Assembly (NCBI RefSeq): GCF_030719035.1
Contig: NZ_CP132203.1
Location: 2,604,001 to 2,668,000, forward strand
DNA: 64,000 nt
Source of the DNA: Hahella sp. HNIBRBA332
Lineage (GTDB): Bacteria; Pseudomonadota; Gammaproteobacteria; Pseudomonadales; Oleiphilaceae
Reading direction: 5' to 3'
Shown here: positions 25,574 through 35,073 of the stretch, piece after piece
Position numbering within the stretch: the first letter of the stretch is position 1
Layout of the letters: each line of letters begins with the position of its first letter
Notes under the pieces: generated by a model
The model's database searches: none
Told to the model about the DNA's origin: nothing
The model's input: only the letters and a program-made list of their open reading frames with translations
Program-made: the position numbers and the translations under genes

Positions 25574-27919
25574 TCAGTTGGTCGCGATGTAAAGTCTGAT
25601 TGCGCCATGGCGCAGCAACGCCTTGTCGTCCAGGCCAATACGCGCCACCTGAATTTTCCAGGGGCCGGCAGCCTCTTCGTCATGGAAATCCGTGATGAAA
25701 TGATCCGCCAGTTGCAGGTCGTAGTCATTGAAGCTGCCGTTTTTATCGTGCAGCACATACTCCGTGCCCGCCGGGGACAGCAGAGTGACTTTATAGCCGC
25801 CCAGCCAGGCGCCGCTGATCGCCAGATCCACCGCAACGCCTTTGATTTTGCCCACCGCATGCTGAGGCAGCACGATTTCCGTCGTCTCGCCTTTGGGCAG
25901 AGTGATGTCCGCGGTCTGCAACGTGCGCTCGCTCAACTCCGCTGCGGCCAACGGACGCCCACGCAGACGCATTTCCCAATGATTGAGCACGCCCTCCTGA
26001 AACGGCGAAGCGTCGATCACTTGCAGGAACCACAGTCCTTGCGAAGGAATATTGCGCATCTGTGGCAGCCGATACGAGCGCACCAGATCATCCTCCGTCA
26101 GACCACCCCGCTCCCGCAAACGAAAGCTCCGCCCGTCCGGTGACAGCAGGTTGACCTGCAAGTCGCCGCGCCAGGGGTGAGAGATATTCAGACTCACCGA
26201 AGCGTCCCACAGCTCCAGATTCTCGGACACCCGCATCGGGCTCCACAACCCACGGGAGCTATGGTCAGGAATGGGCGTCGCTTCGCCGTTGGCGTAATCA
26301 AAGTCCCGCGTTCCTTGCGGCAACACATTGACGGTGATGCGCTTGGCGCTTTTGAAGGGCTGGCTCGCCTTATCGCTTTCCACGCCTTTAAGCTCCACGA
26401 AATAGCGTCCCACCGGCGTCTCGGCGCCAACGCTAAAGGTCAGATCGCCGCTTTCATTCGCTTGCAAAGCGCGAGGGAGCTGCACATAGACGCCCGCCTG
26501 TGGCTGCGAGACAGACAGATCCGCCATTCCACGCCAGGCGAACAAAGGCTGCAGCCGCGCGGTCAATGAACGCATCTCGCCCTGGGGAATATCCACCACG
26601 TCCGTTTCCGGCGCAATGCGAAAGCCTGGACGATCATCCGCCGCCAACAGGGCTTTTTCCAGATTCAGACGGCGCCCGTCGGGAATCTTGCCCTCCAACG
26701 CCGCCACCTTGTCGGCCCCGTCCAGCAACGCCTGTTTCAGCGATTGCGCGTCCAACTCCGGGTTGTGCGCCGCCATCAGCCCCAAAGTCCCGGTGATCAT
26801 CGGCGCGGCCATGGAGGTGCCGCTGAGGGAGCCGTAGGCGTGATTGGGCAAGGTGGAATAGATATCCGAGCCCGGCGCCGCGATATGCACTTTTTCCAGA
26901 CCGTAATTGGAGAAGCCGGACAACTCCCCTTCCCGATCCGTGCTGGCGACAGAGACGATGGCGGGGTTGTCGTAGTTAGAGGGGAAGTGGCCGTAATGAT
27001 CATTATTGCGGCCATCGTTCCCAGCGGAGAACACCATCAGCACGCCAGCAGCCTCCACCCGGCGTATGGCTTCCTCCATCGCCTGTCCCGGCGCGCCGCC
27101 GCCCCAGCTGTTGTTGATCGCCGCCAGCGCTTCGCCGCGACGCTTGAGATCCACCATGTAGTCCATGCAAGCGATCGCATCAGAGGTGTAACCGAAGCCA
27201 TCCTCGTCGATAAAGGCGCAGGTGACCAGCGCGCCGCGCCAGTTGACGCCAACGCCGCCCAGCCCGTTATCGCCCACCGCCGCCATGATGCCAGCGACAT
27301 GGGTGCCATGTTTGTTGGCGTCCATCGGATCGCCGCTGCGATTCACCACGTTGACGCCGTAGATATCGTCCACGTAACCATTGCCGTCGTCATCGCGGCC
27401 GTTATTGGGAATCTCGCCAGGATTGATCCACAGGTTGTCCTGCAAATCCTCATGTCGATAGTCCACGCCGCTGTCGATCATGCCCAGCAGCACATGCGTG
27501 TCGCCGGTTTGCAGGTTCCAGGCGTCCAGCGCGTGAATGTCGTTGTTGCGATCGTCGACATTGAACAAAGCCCATTGCTCAGTCAGCGCGGGGTCATCCG
27601 GCGTTGCGTCCATACGCAACGGATAATCCGGCTCGGCGTAGGCCACTGCGGGGTCCGCAGCGAAGTGGGCCACCGCCGCCTCCGGCGTCATGCCATTCAG
27701 ATTGTAACGCACCAGAGCGCCATCCCGGGTAACCGGATCAGCGGCATTGACGCCCGCCAGCGGCGCAGCGCGCCGAACTCCGTGAGCCAGGGCGTCGCTT
27801 TTATACTTCACCAGCACCGCCTTCACCGGCGGCGGTTCCGACGCCGCCCAGGCCCCGGATGACAGCGACAATAAACAAGGGAACAGCGCCACCCCGGCGC
27901 TGCAAAGATATTTACGCAT
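25574..27919 (-). CDS. Secreted subtilisin-like serine protease (S8) with two C-terminal P-type domains
   Basis: A 781-residue exported protease, starting at the ATG at 27919 preceded by GGAGATCC; a TTG seven codons earlier is unlikely. It has a signal peptide (to about 26), a fervidolysin-like propeptide (about 32-105), and an S8 domain with the complete triad Asp149 (MIDSGVD), His204 (KHGTHVAG) and Ser369 (SGTSMAAP). The region of 540-660 (GLWSPMRV, HPWRGDLQVNLLSPDG, GLWFLQVIDASPFQEGVLNH) is a proprotein-convertase P domain. A second, more divergent copy (about 670-781, WLGGYKVTLLSPAGTEY, GPWKIQVARIG) ends the protein. P domains usually stabilise the protease. It is monocistronic. Confidence 0.93.
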   Translation of the reverse strand: MRKYLCSAGVALFPCLLSLSSGAWAASEPPPVKAVLVKYKSDALAHGVRRAAPLAGVNAADPVTRDGALVRYNLNGMTPEAAVAHFAADPAVAYAEPDYPLRMDATPDDPALTEQWALFNVDDRNNDIHALDAWNLQTGDTHVLLGMIDSGVDYRHEDLQDNLWINPGEIPNNGRDDDGNGYVDDIYGVNVVNRSGDPMDANKHGTHVAGIMAAVGDNGLGGVGVNWRGALVTCAFIDEDGFGYTSDAIACMDYMVDLKRRGEALAAINNSWGGGAPGQAMEEAIRRVEAAGVLMVFSAGNDGRNNDHYGHFPSNYDNPAIVSVASTDREGELSGFSNYGLEKVHIAAPGSDIYSTLPNHAYGSLSGTSMAAPMITGTLGLMAAHNPELDAQSLKQALLDGADKVAALEGKIPDGRRLNLEKALLAADDRPGFRIAPETDVVDIPQGEMRSLTARLQPLFAWRGMADLSVSQPQAGVYVQLPRALQANESGDLTFSVGAETPVGRYFVELKGVESDKASQPFKSAKRITVNVLPQGTRDFDYANGEATPIPDHSSRGLWSPMRVSENLELWDASVSLNISHPWRGDLQVNLLSPDGRSFRLRERGGLTEDDLVRSYRLPQMRNIPSQGLWFLQVIDASPFQEGVLNHWEMRLRGRPLAAAELSERTLQTADITLPKGETTEIVLPQHAVGKIKGVAVDLAISGAWLGGYKVTLLSPAGTEYVLHDKNGSFNDYDLQLADHFITDFHDEEAAGPWKIQVARIGLDDKALLRHGAIRLYIATN

Positions 27920-28196
27920 ATTGGATCTCCGACCAATCAATTAAATCCGATATTCCTTTCAGATCCGATTGCAGACGTCGCTATGCCTCCATGAAAGTTC
28001 ACAGCGCCATCGCGTCGATATTGTTAAATACCTTCTCATCAGCGTTTTCAGGCTTGGTGGGCGAATTATTTTTAAAGGAGTGAGCGCCCAGAGCCAGGCA
28101 GTCTATCTGAGGGAGAAAATACTGTCTTGGGTAGAAAAGCAGGTGGCGCAGGGAGAGGATTGCCTGATCCCGCCGCTATGACGGCGTCAGCAGAGA

Positions 28197-29411
28197 TTAT
28201 GTCTTCAGACTGGAACGCTCGTCCGCCCACACAATGCTGTCGCGGTATAGCTTACTGATGGCAGGTCCGCTCAAGCCCAGCTCTTCCAGCTGCGCCCAGG
28301 GAATATTCTGCATATCGCAACGTTCATACAAACGCACAGTTGTTAAAGCCAGCCCGGCCCGGCCCTCGCCTCTGAGCAAAGCGTCGATCACCATGCTGGA
28401 GAGCGGAAGCTTGCTGAGGATTTCCTCGATAGTGCGGTCAAAAAATGCATCCAGGGTGGAAAACAGGCCAATGGTGAAATAGGTGTCGCACTTATCCGGT
28501 TCGATGGTCGCCGCTATCTGTTCACACATACGGGCGCGAATCAGCGCAATGACAATCAGCGCTTTCGGTTTGTCTTCAATGCCGGACAGCGCCAGCAACA
28601 TCACCCAGGCGCGCAGCTGCTCCAACCCCAGCAACACCGCCGCCTTGTGAATGGAGTCAATCGGTTGCGGGCGCCGAAACGAAATGGAGTTGATCAGTTG
28701 CAGCAGTTTGACGCTCAGGGGTGGATCGCTGGCGATGGTTTTCACGATTTGGTCGAAAGAGGCGTCCGGATTCTGCACCATGGCGATCAAACGCAACACC
28801 GCCAGCTTGCTCTGGGGCATTTTACGGCCGGTGACGATCTCCGGCTTGCTGAAGAAATACCCCTGAAACAGGTCACAGCCGTTATTGAGGCAAAATTCGA
28901 AGTCGTCATGGGTTTCAATTTTTTCCGCCAGCAAACGCACTTTCTTGCGTCTACGGATCTTGTCCACCAGGCCTTTGAACGCGCTCCTCTCAATCGCCGG
29001 AAACTCCAGTTTTACGATGGAAGCATACTCCAGCAGCACTTCCTGATTGCTATGCAGGTCATAGTCGTCCAAGGCGATGGTGTAGCCGCGCTTGGCCAGT
29101 CGCGCCACGGCTTCACAGATTTCCTTGGTGGGCTCAACTGACTCCAGAATCTCAATCACCAACAGGTCTTTCGGAAACGGCGGCGGCTCCATCAGCAATT
29201 GTTCGGTAAAGTTGACGAACGCCAGAAGGCCGGAGGTCACTTCCTGAATGCTTTTCTCGGTAAATGCATTCAGCAGCACCACAGAAGTGGCCTTATCACC
29301 ATCCAGAACCGGACCGGCAGCGGGGTCATTGGAGCGAAACAGCAACTCGTACCCCACCACTTCCAGCGATGCATCGACAATAGGTTGGCGGGCGAGCAGT
29401 ATCTGTTCCAT
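28197..29411 (-). CDS. EAL-HDOD (YuxH-type) signalling protein
   Basis: A 404-residue cytoplasmic protein. The N-terminal part (1-200) is a degenerate EAL domain: ARQPIVDASLEVVGYELLFR at the start, DDYD in place of the canonical DDFG, and EKIETHDDF, then GYFFSKP. The C-terminal part (about 205-395) is an HDOD domain (PPLSVKLLQLINSISFRRPQ, IDSIHKAAVLLGLEQLRAWV). Such proteins bind rather than cut c-di-GMP in most cases and act in motility and biofilm control. It lies near a diguanylate cyclase and the exopolysaccharide genes, which fits such a role. Confidence 0.9.
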   Translation of the reverse strand: MEQILLARQPIVDASLEVVGYELLFRSNDPAAGPVLDGDKATSVVLLNAFTEKSIQEVTSGLLAFVNFTEQLLMEPPPFPKDLLVIEILESVEPTKEICEAVARLAKRGYTIALDDYDLHSNQEVLLEYASIVKLEFPAIERSAFKGLVDKIRRRKKVRLLAEKIETHDDFEFCLNNGCDLFQGYFFSKPEIVTGRKMPQSKLAVLRLIAMVQNPDASFDQIVKTIASDPPLSVKLLQLINSISFRRPQPIDSIHKAAVLLGLEQLRAWVMLLALSGIEDKPKALIVIALIRARMCEQIAATIEPDKCDTYFTIGLFSTLDAFFDRTIEEILSKLPLSSMVIDALLRGEGRAGLALTTVRLYERCDMQNIPWAQLEELGLSGPAISKLYRDSIVWADERSSLKT

Positions 29412-29540
29412 GAGCGGTCGCGATATGTCCTCGGGGGGGTATGTTTGGAATGTAGAAGTGGACGCAGGTTACGTCAAGGCTGGGGTCCGATCAGTTTTGT
29501 CTATCGAAACGCCTGCTTAAAACCCCTCCCGACGCCACCG

Positions 29541-30488
29541 TCATTGCAGCCTTGCGCTCTGTATATCCAGGTATCGCACTTGCTCGCCGGAGGCCATATA
29601 GATCAGAATTTCGCGCATACGCTCAGGGTTCAAACGCCTACCGTCCACTGAGCGTAACTGGTCCAGAGAAAAGCAGTGTTGCGACCAGGCGGCGTCGATA
29701 TCCTGCTCAAATGTCGCACTGCTCTTGTAGTTGACCGAGTCCACATCGCCAATACGGACAACCAGTCTACCTTTCCCTGTTGCAGTGTGAGCTCTCACGG
29801 CCAGACAGAGTTGCGAATACCCGTTCCAGGAGCGATCCGGATTGACGAACTCAAACCCAAACCAGCGCCCTGCTCCTGACCGCGCCCGGATAAACGCCTG
29901 TTTCCCGTTTTCCTCTTTCCCATTTCTCTCATTCGCTTCCTGCAACAACAAAATCTTCGGCGTTCCCAATCCGCGCCAGGAAGCCTGTGTCGTCAACGGC
30001 GACTCCATCGCCAATAGTTCAGGAAACGCCAGGCTCTGCCGCATCACCCACCAGAGACCAGCGCCCCGCCAACAGATCGCGCCAATCATCAGGATGACAG
30101 CCAGTACACGCAGCGGCGCCGCACACCCTGAGCGCCCGCCATAACCCAGGCCAGCCCAGAGCCATCCCGCCATCAGGCCCGCCACGCCCATCAACGCATC
30201 CTCCAGGCTGCGGCTTCTTCCCACCAAAGGCTGGACCAGCTCCATCATGATCAGCAGCGCAGTCAACGCCAGGATGCGCGCAAGCGGACGTCTCGCCAGC
30301 CAAGGGGCCAGCATGGGCGTAATCAGGTAGAGAACGAATCCCGCCGGAAGGTGCGCAAGATTCATTAGCTCTCCCATAAAACGCGGCCAGGGCCAGGACT
30401 TCACCGGCCAGAACGCGCCAGCCGCCAATGCCGTCATGACCAGCAATGCGCCGATGGTCGGCCAGAAGCGGGTCTGCTTTTCCGTCAT
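29541..30488 (-). CDS. VanZ-like membrane protein with a C-terminal extracytoplasmic domain
   Basis: 315 residues with a GGAA site before the ATG. The N-terminal half has four to five membrane segments in the VanZ-like arrangement, including NLAHLPAGFVLYL and MMELVQPLVGRSRSLEDALM, then NxxG-like AGLMAGW. The C-terminal half (about 185-315) is outside the membrane. It reads like a beta-sandwich (GRWFGFEFVNPDRSWNGYSQ, GRLVVRIGDVD, MREILIYMASGE), possibly a carbohydrate-binding fold. VanZ-like proteins are often found beside polysaccharide loci. The exact role is unknown. Confidence 0.75.
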   Translation of the reverse strand: MTEKQTRFWPTIGALLVMTALAAGAFWPVKSWPWPRFMGELMNLAHLPAGFVLYLITPMLAPWLARRPLARILALTALLIMMELVQPLVGRSRSLEDALMGVAGLMAGWLWAGLGYGGRSGCAAPLRVLAVILMIGAICWRGAGLWWVMRQSLAFPELLAMESPLTTQASWRGLGTPKILLLQEANERNGKEENGKQAFIRARSGAGRWFGFEFVNPDRSWNGYSQLCLAVRAHTATGKGRLVVRIGDVDSVNYKSSATFEQDIDAAWSQHCFSLDQLRSVDGRRLNPERMREILIYMASGEQVRYLDIQSARLQ

Positions 30489-30775
30489 GCTTGCATTTCC
30501 TATTGAGTTTCACCTGCCACAGCAGGTTTTATGCCCAAATCGCAGGCCCCGTCAGGACTGTATTCATCCGCCTTTAGCGATTTTGCATTGGCGGATTGCA
30601 ATGCAAATCGGGAGCGGCTTTGTCGGAACGCCATCTATTCAACCCAACTCCTCCAGCCTCAAATCTGCGTCAGCTCCCCAAAATCCTTTTAAAAACAGCC
30701 CCAAGTATCACAACTGAGGCTTCTGGCTTGAATCTTGAGTGAGCCTATATAACTACGTACCAGAAGGTGACGCCA

Positions 30776-31828
30776 ATGCAACCGTTGCACGTAAGTCCAC
30801 GCAGCACAATGACGCCGAAAACCGTACTGTTAACCCTGGACAGCCGCGGCTACGGCGGTATAGAAACGCATATCTCACACCTCGCCGCGGGACTGCAGGC
30901 CCATGGCGTCAATGTGACGTTAGCGTTGCTGGCGGATTACGGCGCGCATCCTCTGGAAAAGCAGCTCTCCGCCAGTGGCGTCCCGACTGTGAAATTACGC
31001 CGAGGCTTGCGGGAGCTCATTCAATTGCTGAAATCGACCTCTGCCGATGTCCTGCATACCCACGGTTACAAGGCGGGGGTTATGGGTCGTCTGGCCGGCG
31101 CCGCCACAGGAGCGCCTTGCGTCTCGACGTTCCACAACGGCGATCGCGGCGCAGGCAAACTCTGGCTCTATACGTTGATTGATAAAGTGAGTGCAGGCCT
31201 CTCCACCAACATTTGCGTGAGTCGCGATATCCAACAGCGGCTGCGTCCCTGGGCCAGCGAACTGGTCAACAATTTTATCGACGCGCCGAAACTGGACCTG
31301 CCTCCGGAAAGCGAGCAAAACCGAGTCCTGTTTGTAGGCAGACTGGAGCAGGAGAAAGGGCCTTCCCTCTTTCTCGATATCGCCGCCCGTCTGCCGGAGA
31401 CGGAATTCCATATGTACGGCTCTGGCTCACTGGAGTCATCGCTCCGAGCGCAGGCGCCGGACAACCTGACACTGCACGGCTGCGAGCCTGACCAGCAGAA
31501 AATCTGGCGTGACGCCGATGCGCTGCTGATCACCTCCAATACAGAAGGCCTGCCCTATGCGGCGCTGGAAGCCATGTCCCGCGGCGTCGCGGTTTTTTCC
31601 ACCGCCGTCGGCGACCTGCCCCAGTTGATAGATCATGGCGAAAACGGGTTTATTTGCGCTGGCGCTGCGGACGCCTTCGCTAACGCGATTGAGAGGTGGC
31701 GCCTACAAACGCCGAATGAACGCCGTTGCCTGCGCATCGCCGCAGCCAATCGCGTCGCACACCAGTACAGCGCCGCCGCCTGCATTCCCAAACTGCTTAC
31801 TATTTACGAAAAAGCCTGCGCTGTTTAA
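30776..31828 (+). CDS. Glycosyltransferase family 4
   Basis: A 350-residue GT-B glycosyltransferase. The ATG at 30776 lies 8 nt after AGAAGG; a GTG 9 nt earlier is less likely. The N-terminal acceptor lobe starts VLLTLDSRGYGGIETHISHL. The C-terminal lobe has FVGRLEQEKGPSLFLDIAAR and the nucleotide-sugar signature LLITSNTEGLPYAALEAMSRG (EX7E-like). These transfer an activated sugar to a lipid-linked or polysaccharide acceptor on the inner face of the membrane. It is the first gene of the exopolysaccharide region, followed closely by the diguanylate cyclase gene. Confidence 0.92.
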   Translation: MQPLHVSPRSTMTPKTVLLTLDSRGYGGIETHISHLAAGLQAHGVNVTLALLADYGAHPLEKQLSASGVPTVKLRRGLRELIQLLKSTSADVLHTHGYKAGVMGRLAGAATGAPCVSTFHNGDRGAGKLWLYTLIDKVSAGLSTNICVSRDIQQRLRPWASELVNNFIDAPKLDLPPESEQNRVLFVGRLEQEKGPSLFLDIAARLPETEFHMYGSGSLESSLRAQAPDNLTLHGCEPDQQKIWRDADALLITSNTEGLPYAALEAMSRGVAVFSTAVGDLPQLIDHGENGFICAGAADAFANAIERWRLQTPNERRCLRIAAANRVAHQYSAAACIPKLLTIYEKACAV

Positions 31829-31872
31829 GGCGCCGCGGATGTGAATACAACCACTCTTTTGAGGGCGTTTTT

Positions 31873-32832
31873 ATGAAGTCGCCAACCCTGTCGAAGAAAG
31901 AGATTGAGACCACAGGTCAACAAACCGGAATGCAAGTGCTGCTCGTGGACGACGACTTCTTCTTCCGCGAGTATATTTCCCTGCTGCTGGAAGACGCCGG
32001 CCATAAAGTGCTGAAAGCCGCCAGCGCCGAGGAAGGGCTGCACATCCTGAAAACCCATCCCTGTTCAATCATCCTCACCGACTGGATGATGCCCGCGTTC
32101 TCAGGCCTGGATTTTTGCATGCAGGTGCGCCGCTGGGAGCAAGGTTACCACTACATCATCCTGCTGACCGGCAAGGAAACCTCTGCGGAAGTGGTGGAAG
32201 GACTCAGCGCCGGGGCCGACGACTTCATCAAGAAATCCGCTTCCCCCAGCGAAGTGATGGCGCGAGTGAAATGCGGCGCGCGCATCATCCAGCAACATCG
32301 CAAACTGGAAGAGCAAAAAGAGAAAATCGCGCAACTGGCGGAGCGCGACCCCCTAACTAACGCCTATAACCGGCACTTTCTGTACACCAGATTGCCTGGG
32401 GAGATAAAACGCTCCAAACGCTATCACATCGAGCTATCGGTGATTATGACCGACATCGACCACTTCAAACGCATCAACGACGGCTACGGCCACCTGATCG
32501 GCGATCGCGCCCTCAAATTCTTCGCCCGCACCCTATCTGAAAACCTGCGCCAGAACGTCGACTGGGTATGCCGCTATGGCGGCGAAGAATTCGTCATCGT
32601 GCTACCCAATACAGAACTGGATAAAGGCGTGCACACAGCGGAAAAACTACGCGGCATTCTGGAACGTTCCGTACTGACCACCGAAAACGGCGAACTCAAC
32701 TTCACCGCCAGCTTCGGCGTCGCCGCCCTCAGCTCCCTGAAAGGCGTCTACGAAATGGAATCCCTGCTACGACTGGCGGACGAACGACTTTATGAGAGCA
32801 AAAACAAAGGGCGTAATTGTGTTTCTTATTGA
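31873..32832 (+). CDS. Response-regulator diguanylate cyclase (REC-GGDEF)
   Basis: A 319-residue protein, starting at the ATG at 31873 after GAGGGCG; a longer frame overlaps the previous gene. REC domain (about 20-140): acidic pocket DDD near 26-28, phospho-acceptor Asp70 (ILTDWMMP) and the Lys in FIKKSAS. GGDEF domain (about 155-319): DPLTNAYNRH, DIDHFKRINDGYGH and the active-site GGEEF (236-240). The usual inhibitory site RxxD is QNVD here, so feedback inhibition by c-di-GMP is probably lost. It makes c-di-GMP in response to a histidine kinase. Its position 44 bp after a glycosyltransferase suggests exopolysaccharide control. Confidence 0.93.
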   Translation: MKSPTLSKKEIETTGQQTGMQVLLVDDDFFFREYISLLLEDAGHKVLKAASAEEGLHILKTHPCSIILTDWMMPAFSGLDFCMQVRRWEQGYHYIILLTGKETSAEVVEGLSAGADDFIKKSASPSEVMARVKCGARIIQQHRKLEEQKEKIAQLAERDPLTNAYNRHFLYTRLPGEIKRSKRYHIELSVIMTDIDHFKRINDGYGHLIGDRALKFFARTLSENLRQNVDWVCRYGGEEFVIVLPNTELDKGVHTAEKLRGILERSVLTTENGELNFTASFGVAALSSLKGVYEMESLLRLADERLYESKNKGRNCVSY

Positions 32833-32920
32833 GTTTAAGAGTGGGCAGGAAATCGTGGGGGTGAGGCTTTTTACAGGAAGATTGGACCGATTAACCCTGG
32901 GGAAACAGCTGGCTCGGTAT

Positions 32921-32947
32921 GTCGGAAAAGCGCAGCGCCTTCCGACA
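32921..32947 (-). repeat. Family B palindromic element
   Basis: GTCGGAAAAGCGCAGCGCCT then TCCGACA: the reverse orientation of the copy at 33043. The two flank about 95 bp. Confidence 0.75.
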
Positions 32948-33042
32948 CTATGCGACTCACAACCAGGACAAGAAAAAGCACAAATTTATTGCAATTCCGC
33001 TACTCGGCGCAGTTATATCAGGAGCCTATTTCGAACGCCACT

Positions 33043-33072
33043 GTCGGAAGGCGCTGCGCTTTTCCGACCTAC
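33043..33072 (+). repeat. Family B palindromic element
   Basis: GTCGGAAGGCGCTGCGCTTT then TCCGACCTACC. It forms an inverted pair with the copy at 32921-32947, just before the tandem array. Confidence 0.75.
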
Positions 33073-33251
33073 CCATACTTCTGCATGCGTCTTTATGACG
33101 GAATAAACATGCGACCTGTTTTGAGATTAGCGCGCCAATGCTTAATCAAACGAACGGGATAAATCTTCTTGCAACTCACTGCCTATCAATCTGGCAGTCA
33201 AATCGCCACCAACCCTCTGAAAGACGAAAGATTCGGAGTAAACCATACCCC

Positions 33252-35034
33252 GTTCGCCCTGAGCCTGTCGAAGGGCTTTCCAGAGCGTTCATCCCAGTCC
33301 ATTCCGCGCAAGTGGAAGTTTTTCCTGTTGGGTTAGTCATCTGTTCAATATCATTGCGAGACTGCGGCCCTTCGACAGGCTCAGGGCGAACGGTGCTTTT
33401 GCTGCTAACAATCCAAATTGTCAAATCGCTCCCTTCCCATGAGGGAGAGAACATGTGAAAAACCACAAGCCATCCCCCCACCCCCGTTCGCCCTGAGCTT
33501 GTCGAAGGGCCTTCCAGAGCGTTCCCCCAGTCCATTCCGCTCAAGCGGAAAGTTTTTCCCGTTGGGTTAGTAATCTGTTCAATATCACTGCGGGACTGCA
33601 GCCCTTCGACAGGCTCAGGGCGAACGGTGCTTTTGCTGCTAACAATCCAAATTGTCAAATCGCTCCCTTCCCATGAGGGAGAGAACATGTGAAAAACCAC
33701 AAGCCATCCCCCCACCCCCGTTCGCCCTGAGCTTGTCGAAGGGCTTTCCAGAGCGTTTACCCCAATCCAATCCGCTCAAGCGGAAAGTTTTTCCCGTTGG
33801 GTTAGTCATCTGTTCAATATCACTGCGAGACTGCGGCCCTTCGACAGACTCAGGGCGAACGGTTCTATTGTTGCTAACAATCCAAATTGTCAAATCGCTC
33901 CCTTCCCATGAGGGAGAGAACATGTGAAAAACCACAAGCCATCCCCCCACCCCCGTTCGCCCTGAGCTTGTCGAAGGGCTTTCCAGAGCGTTTACCCCAA
34001 TCCAATCTGCTCAAGCGGAAAGTTTCTTCCGTTGGGTTAGTAATCTGTTCCATATCATTGCGAGACTGCGGCCCTTCGACAGGCTCAGGGCGAACGGTTC
34101 TATTGTTGCTAACAATCCAAATTGTCAAATCGCTCCCTTCCCATGAGGGAGAGAACATGTGAAAAACCACAAGCCATCCCCCCCACCCCCGTTCGCCCCT
34201 GAGCTTGTCGAAGGGCCTTCCAGAGCGTTCCCCCCAGTCCATTCCGCACAAGCGGAAGTTTTTCCTGTTGGGTTAGTAATCTGTTCAATATCACTGCGAG
34301 ACTGCGGCCCTTCGACAGGCTCAGGGCGAACGGTGCTTTTGCTGCTAACAATCCAAATTGTCAAATCGCTCCCTTCCCATGAGGGAGAGAACATGTGAAA
34401 AACCACAAGCCATCCCCCCACCCGTTCGCCCTGAGCCTGTCGAAGGGCCTTCCAGAGCGTTTACCCCAATCCAATCCGCTCAAGCGGAAAGTTTTTCCCG
34501 TTGGGTTAGTAATCTGTTCAATATCACTGCGAGACTGCGGCCCTTCGACAGGCTCAGGGCGAACGGTGCTTTTGCTGCTAACAATCCAAATTGTCAAATC
34601 GCTCCCTTCCCATGAGGGAGAGAACATGTGAAAAACCACAAGCCATCCCCCCCACCCCCGTTCGCCCTGAGCTTGTCGAAGGGCCTTCCAGAGCGTTTAC
34701 CCCAATCCAATCCGCACAAACGGAAAGTTTTTCCCGTTGGGTTAGTCATCTGTTCAATATCATTGCGAGACTGCGGCCCTTCGACAGGCTCAGGGCGAAC
34801 GGTTCTATTGTTGCTAACAATCCAAATTGTCAAATCGCTCCCTTCCCATGAGGGAGAGAACATGTGAAAAACCACAAGCCATCCCCCCACCCCCGTTCGC
34901 CCTGAGCTTGTCGAAGGGCTTTCCAGAGCGTTCCCCCAGTCCATTCCGCACAAACGGAAAGTTTCTTCCGTTGGGTTAGTAATCTGTTCAATATCATTGC
35001 GAGACTGCGGCCCTTCGACAGGCTCAGGGCGAAC
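33252..35034. repeat. Tandem array of about 235-bp units, each carrying a family A inverted-repeat element
   Basis: Eight element starts (GTTCGCCCTGAGC) lie at 33252, 33486, 33720, 33955, 34191, 34424, 34660 and 34895, with spacings of 233-236 bp. Each unit has a 140-bp element bounded by family A inverted arms, with an inner TCCGCTCAAGCGGA-type hairpin in most copies, then a 95-bp spacer containing CTCCCTTCCCATGAGGGAG. The eighth unit ends at its right arm, so the array is seven full units plus one element. Copies differ by scattered substitutions. The array occupies the space between two convergent genes. No gene in it is supportable. Confidence 0.95.
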
Positions 35035-35073
35035 GGGGTCTTGGTTGTCTGTATTCCAATCCAGCAAGTCGTT

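Larger units (their letters stand above)
32833..33251. other. Non-coding stretch between the diguanylate cyclase gene and the tandem array
   Basis: 419 bp with the two family B elements and no supportable gene on either strand. Confidence 0.5.

Noticed and set aside
26744..27862. A 372-residue open frame antisense to the subtilisin gene
   Set aside because: The opposite strand encodes the complete catalytic triad; the antisense product is Arg/His-rich shadow sequence.
27969..28181. A 70-residue rightward frame between the subtilisin and EAL-HDOD genes
   Set aside because: Its end (REKILSWVEKQVAQGEDCL) looks protein-like, but there is no start signal and no recognisable family; a relic cannot be excluded.
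30724..30745. A sigma-54-like site (TGGCTT-N5-TTGA) before the first glycosyltransferase gene
   Set aside because: The essential GC of the -12 element is missing.
33252..35034. The repeat array as a CRISPR
   Set aside because: Units are 235 bp, spacers are as conserved as the repeats, and no cas genes are present.
33176..35067. Many overlapping open frames of 66-179 residues on both strands inside the tandem array
   Set aside because: They arise because the 235-bp unit repeats and lacks stops in some frames. All six frames are similarly open, copies differ without codon-position bias, and the translations are low-complexity (SLSKG, GSGRT, PPPPF).
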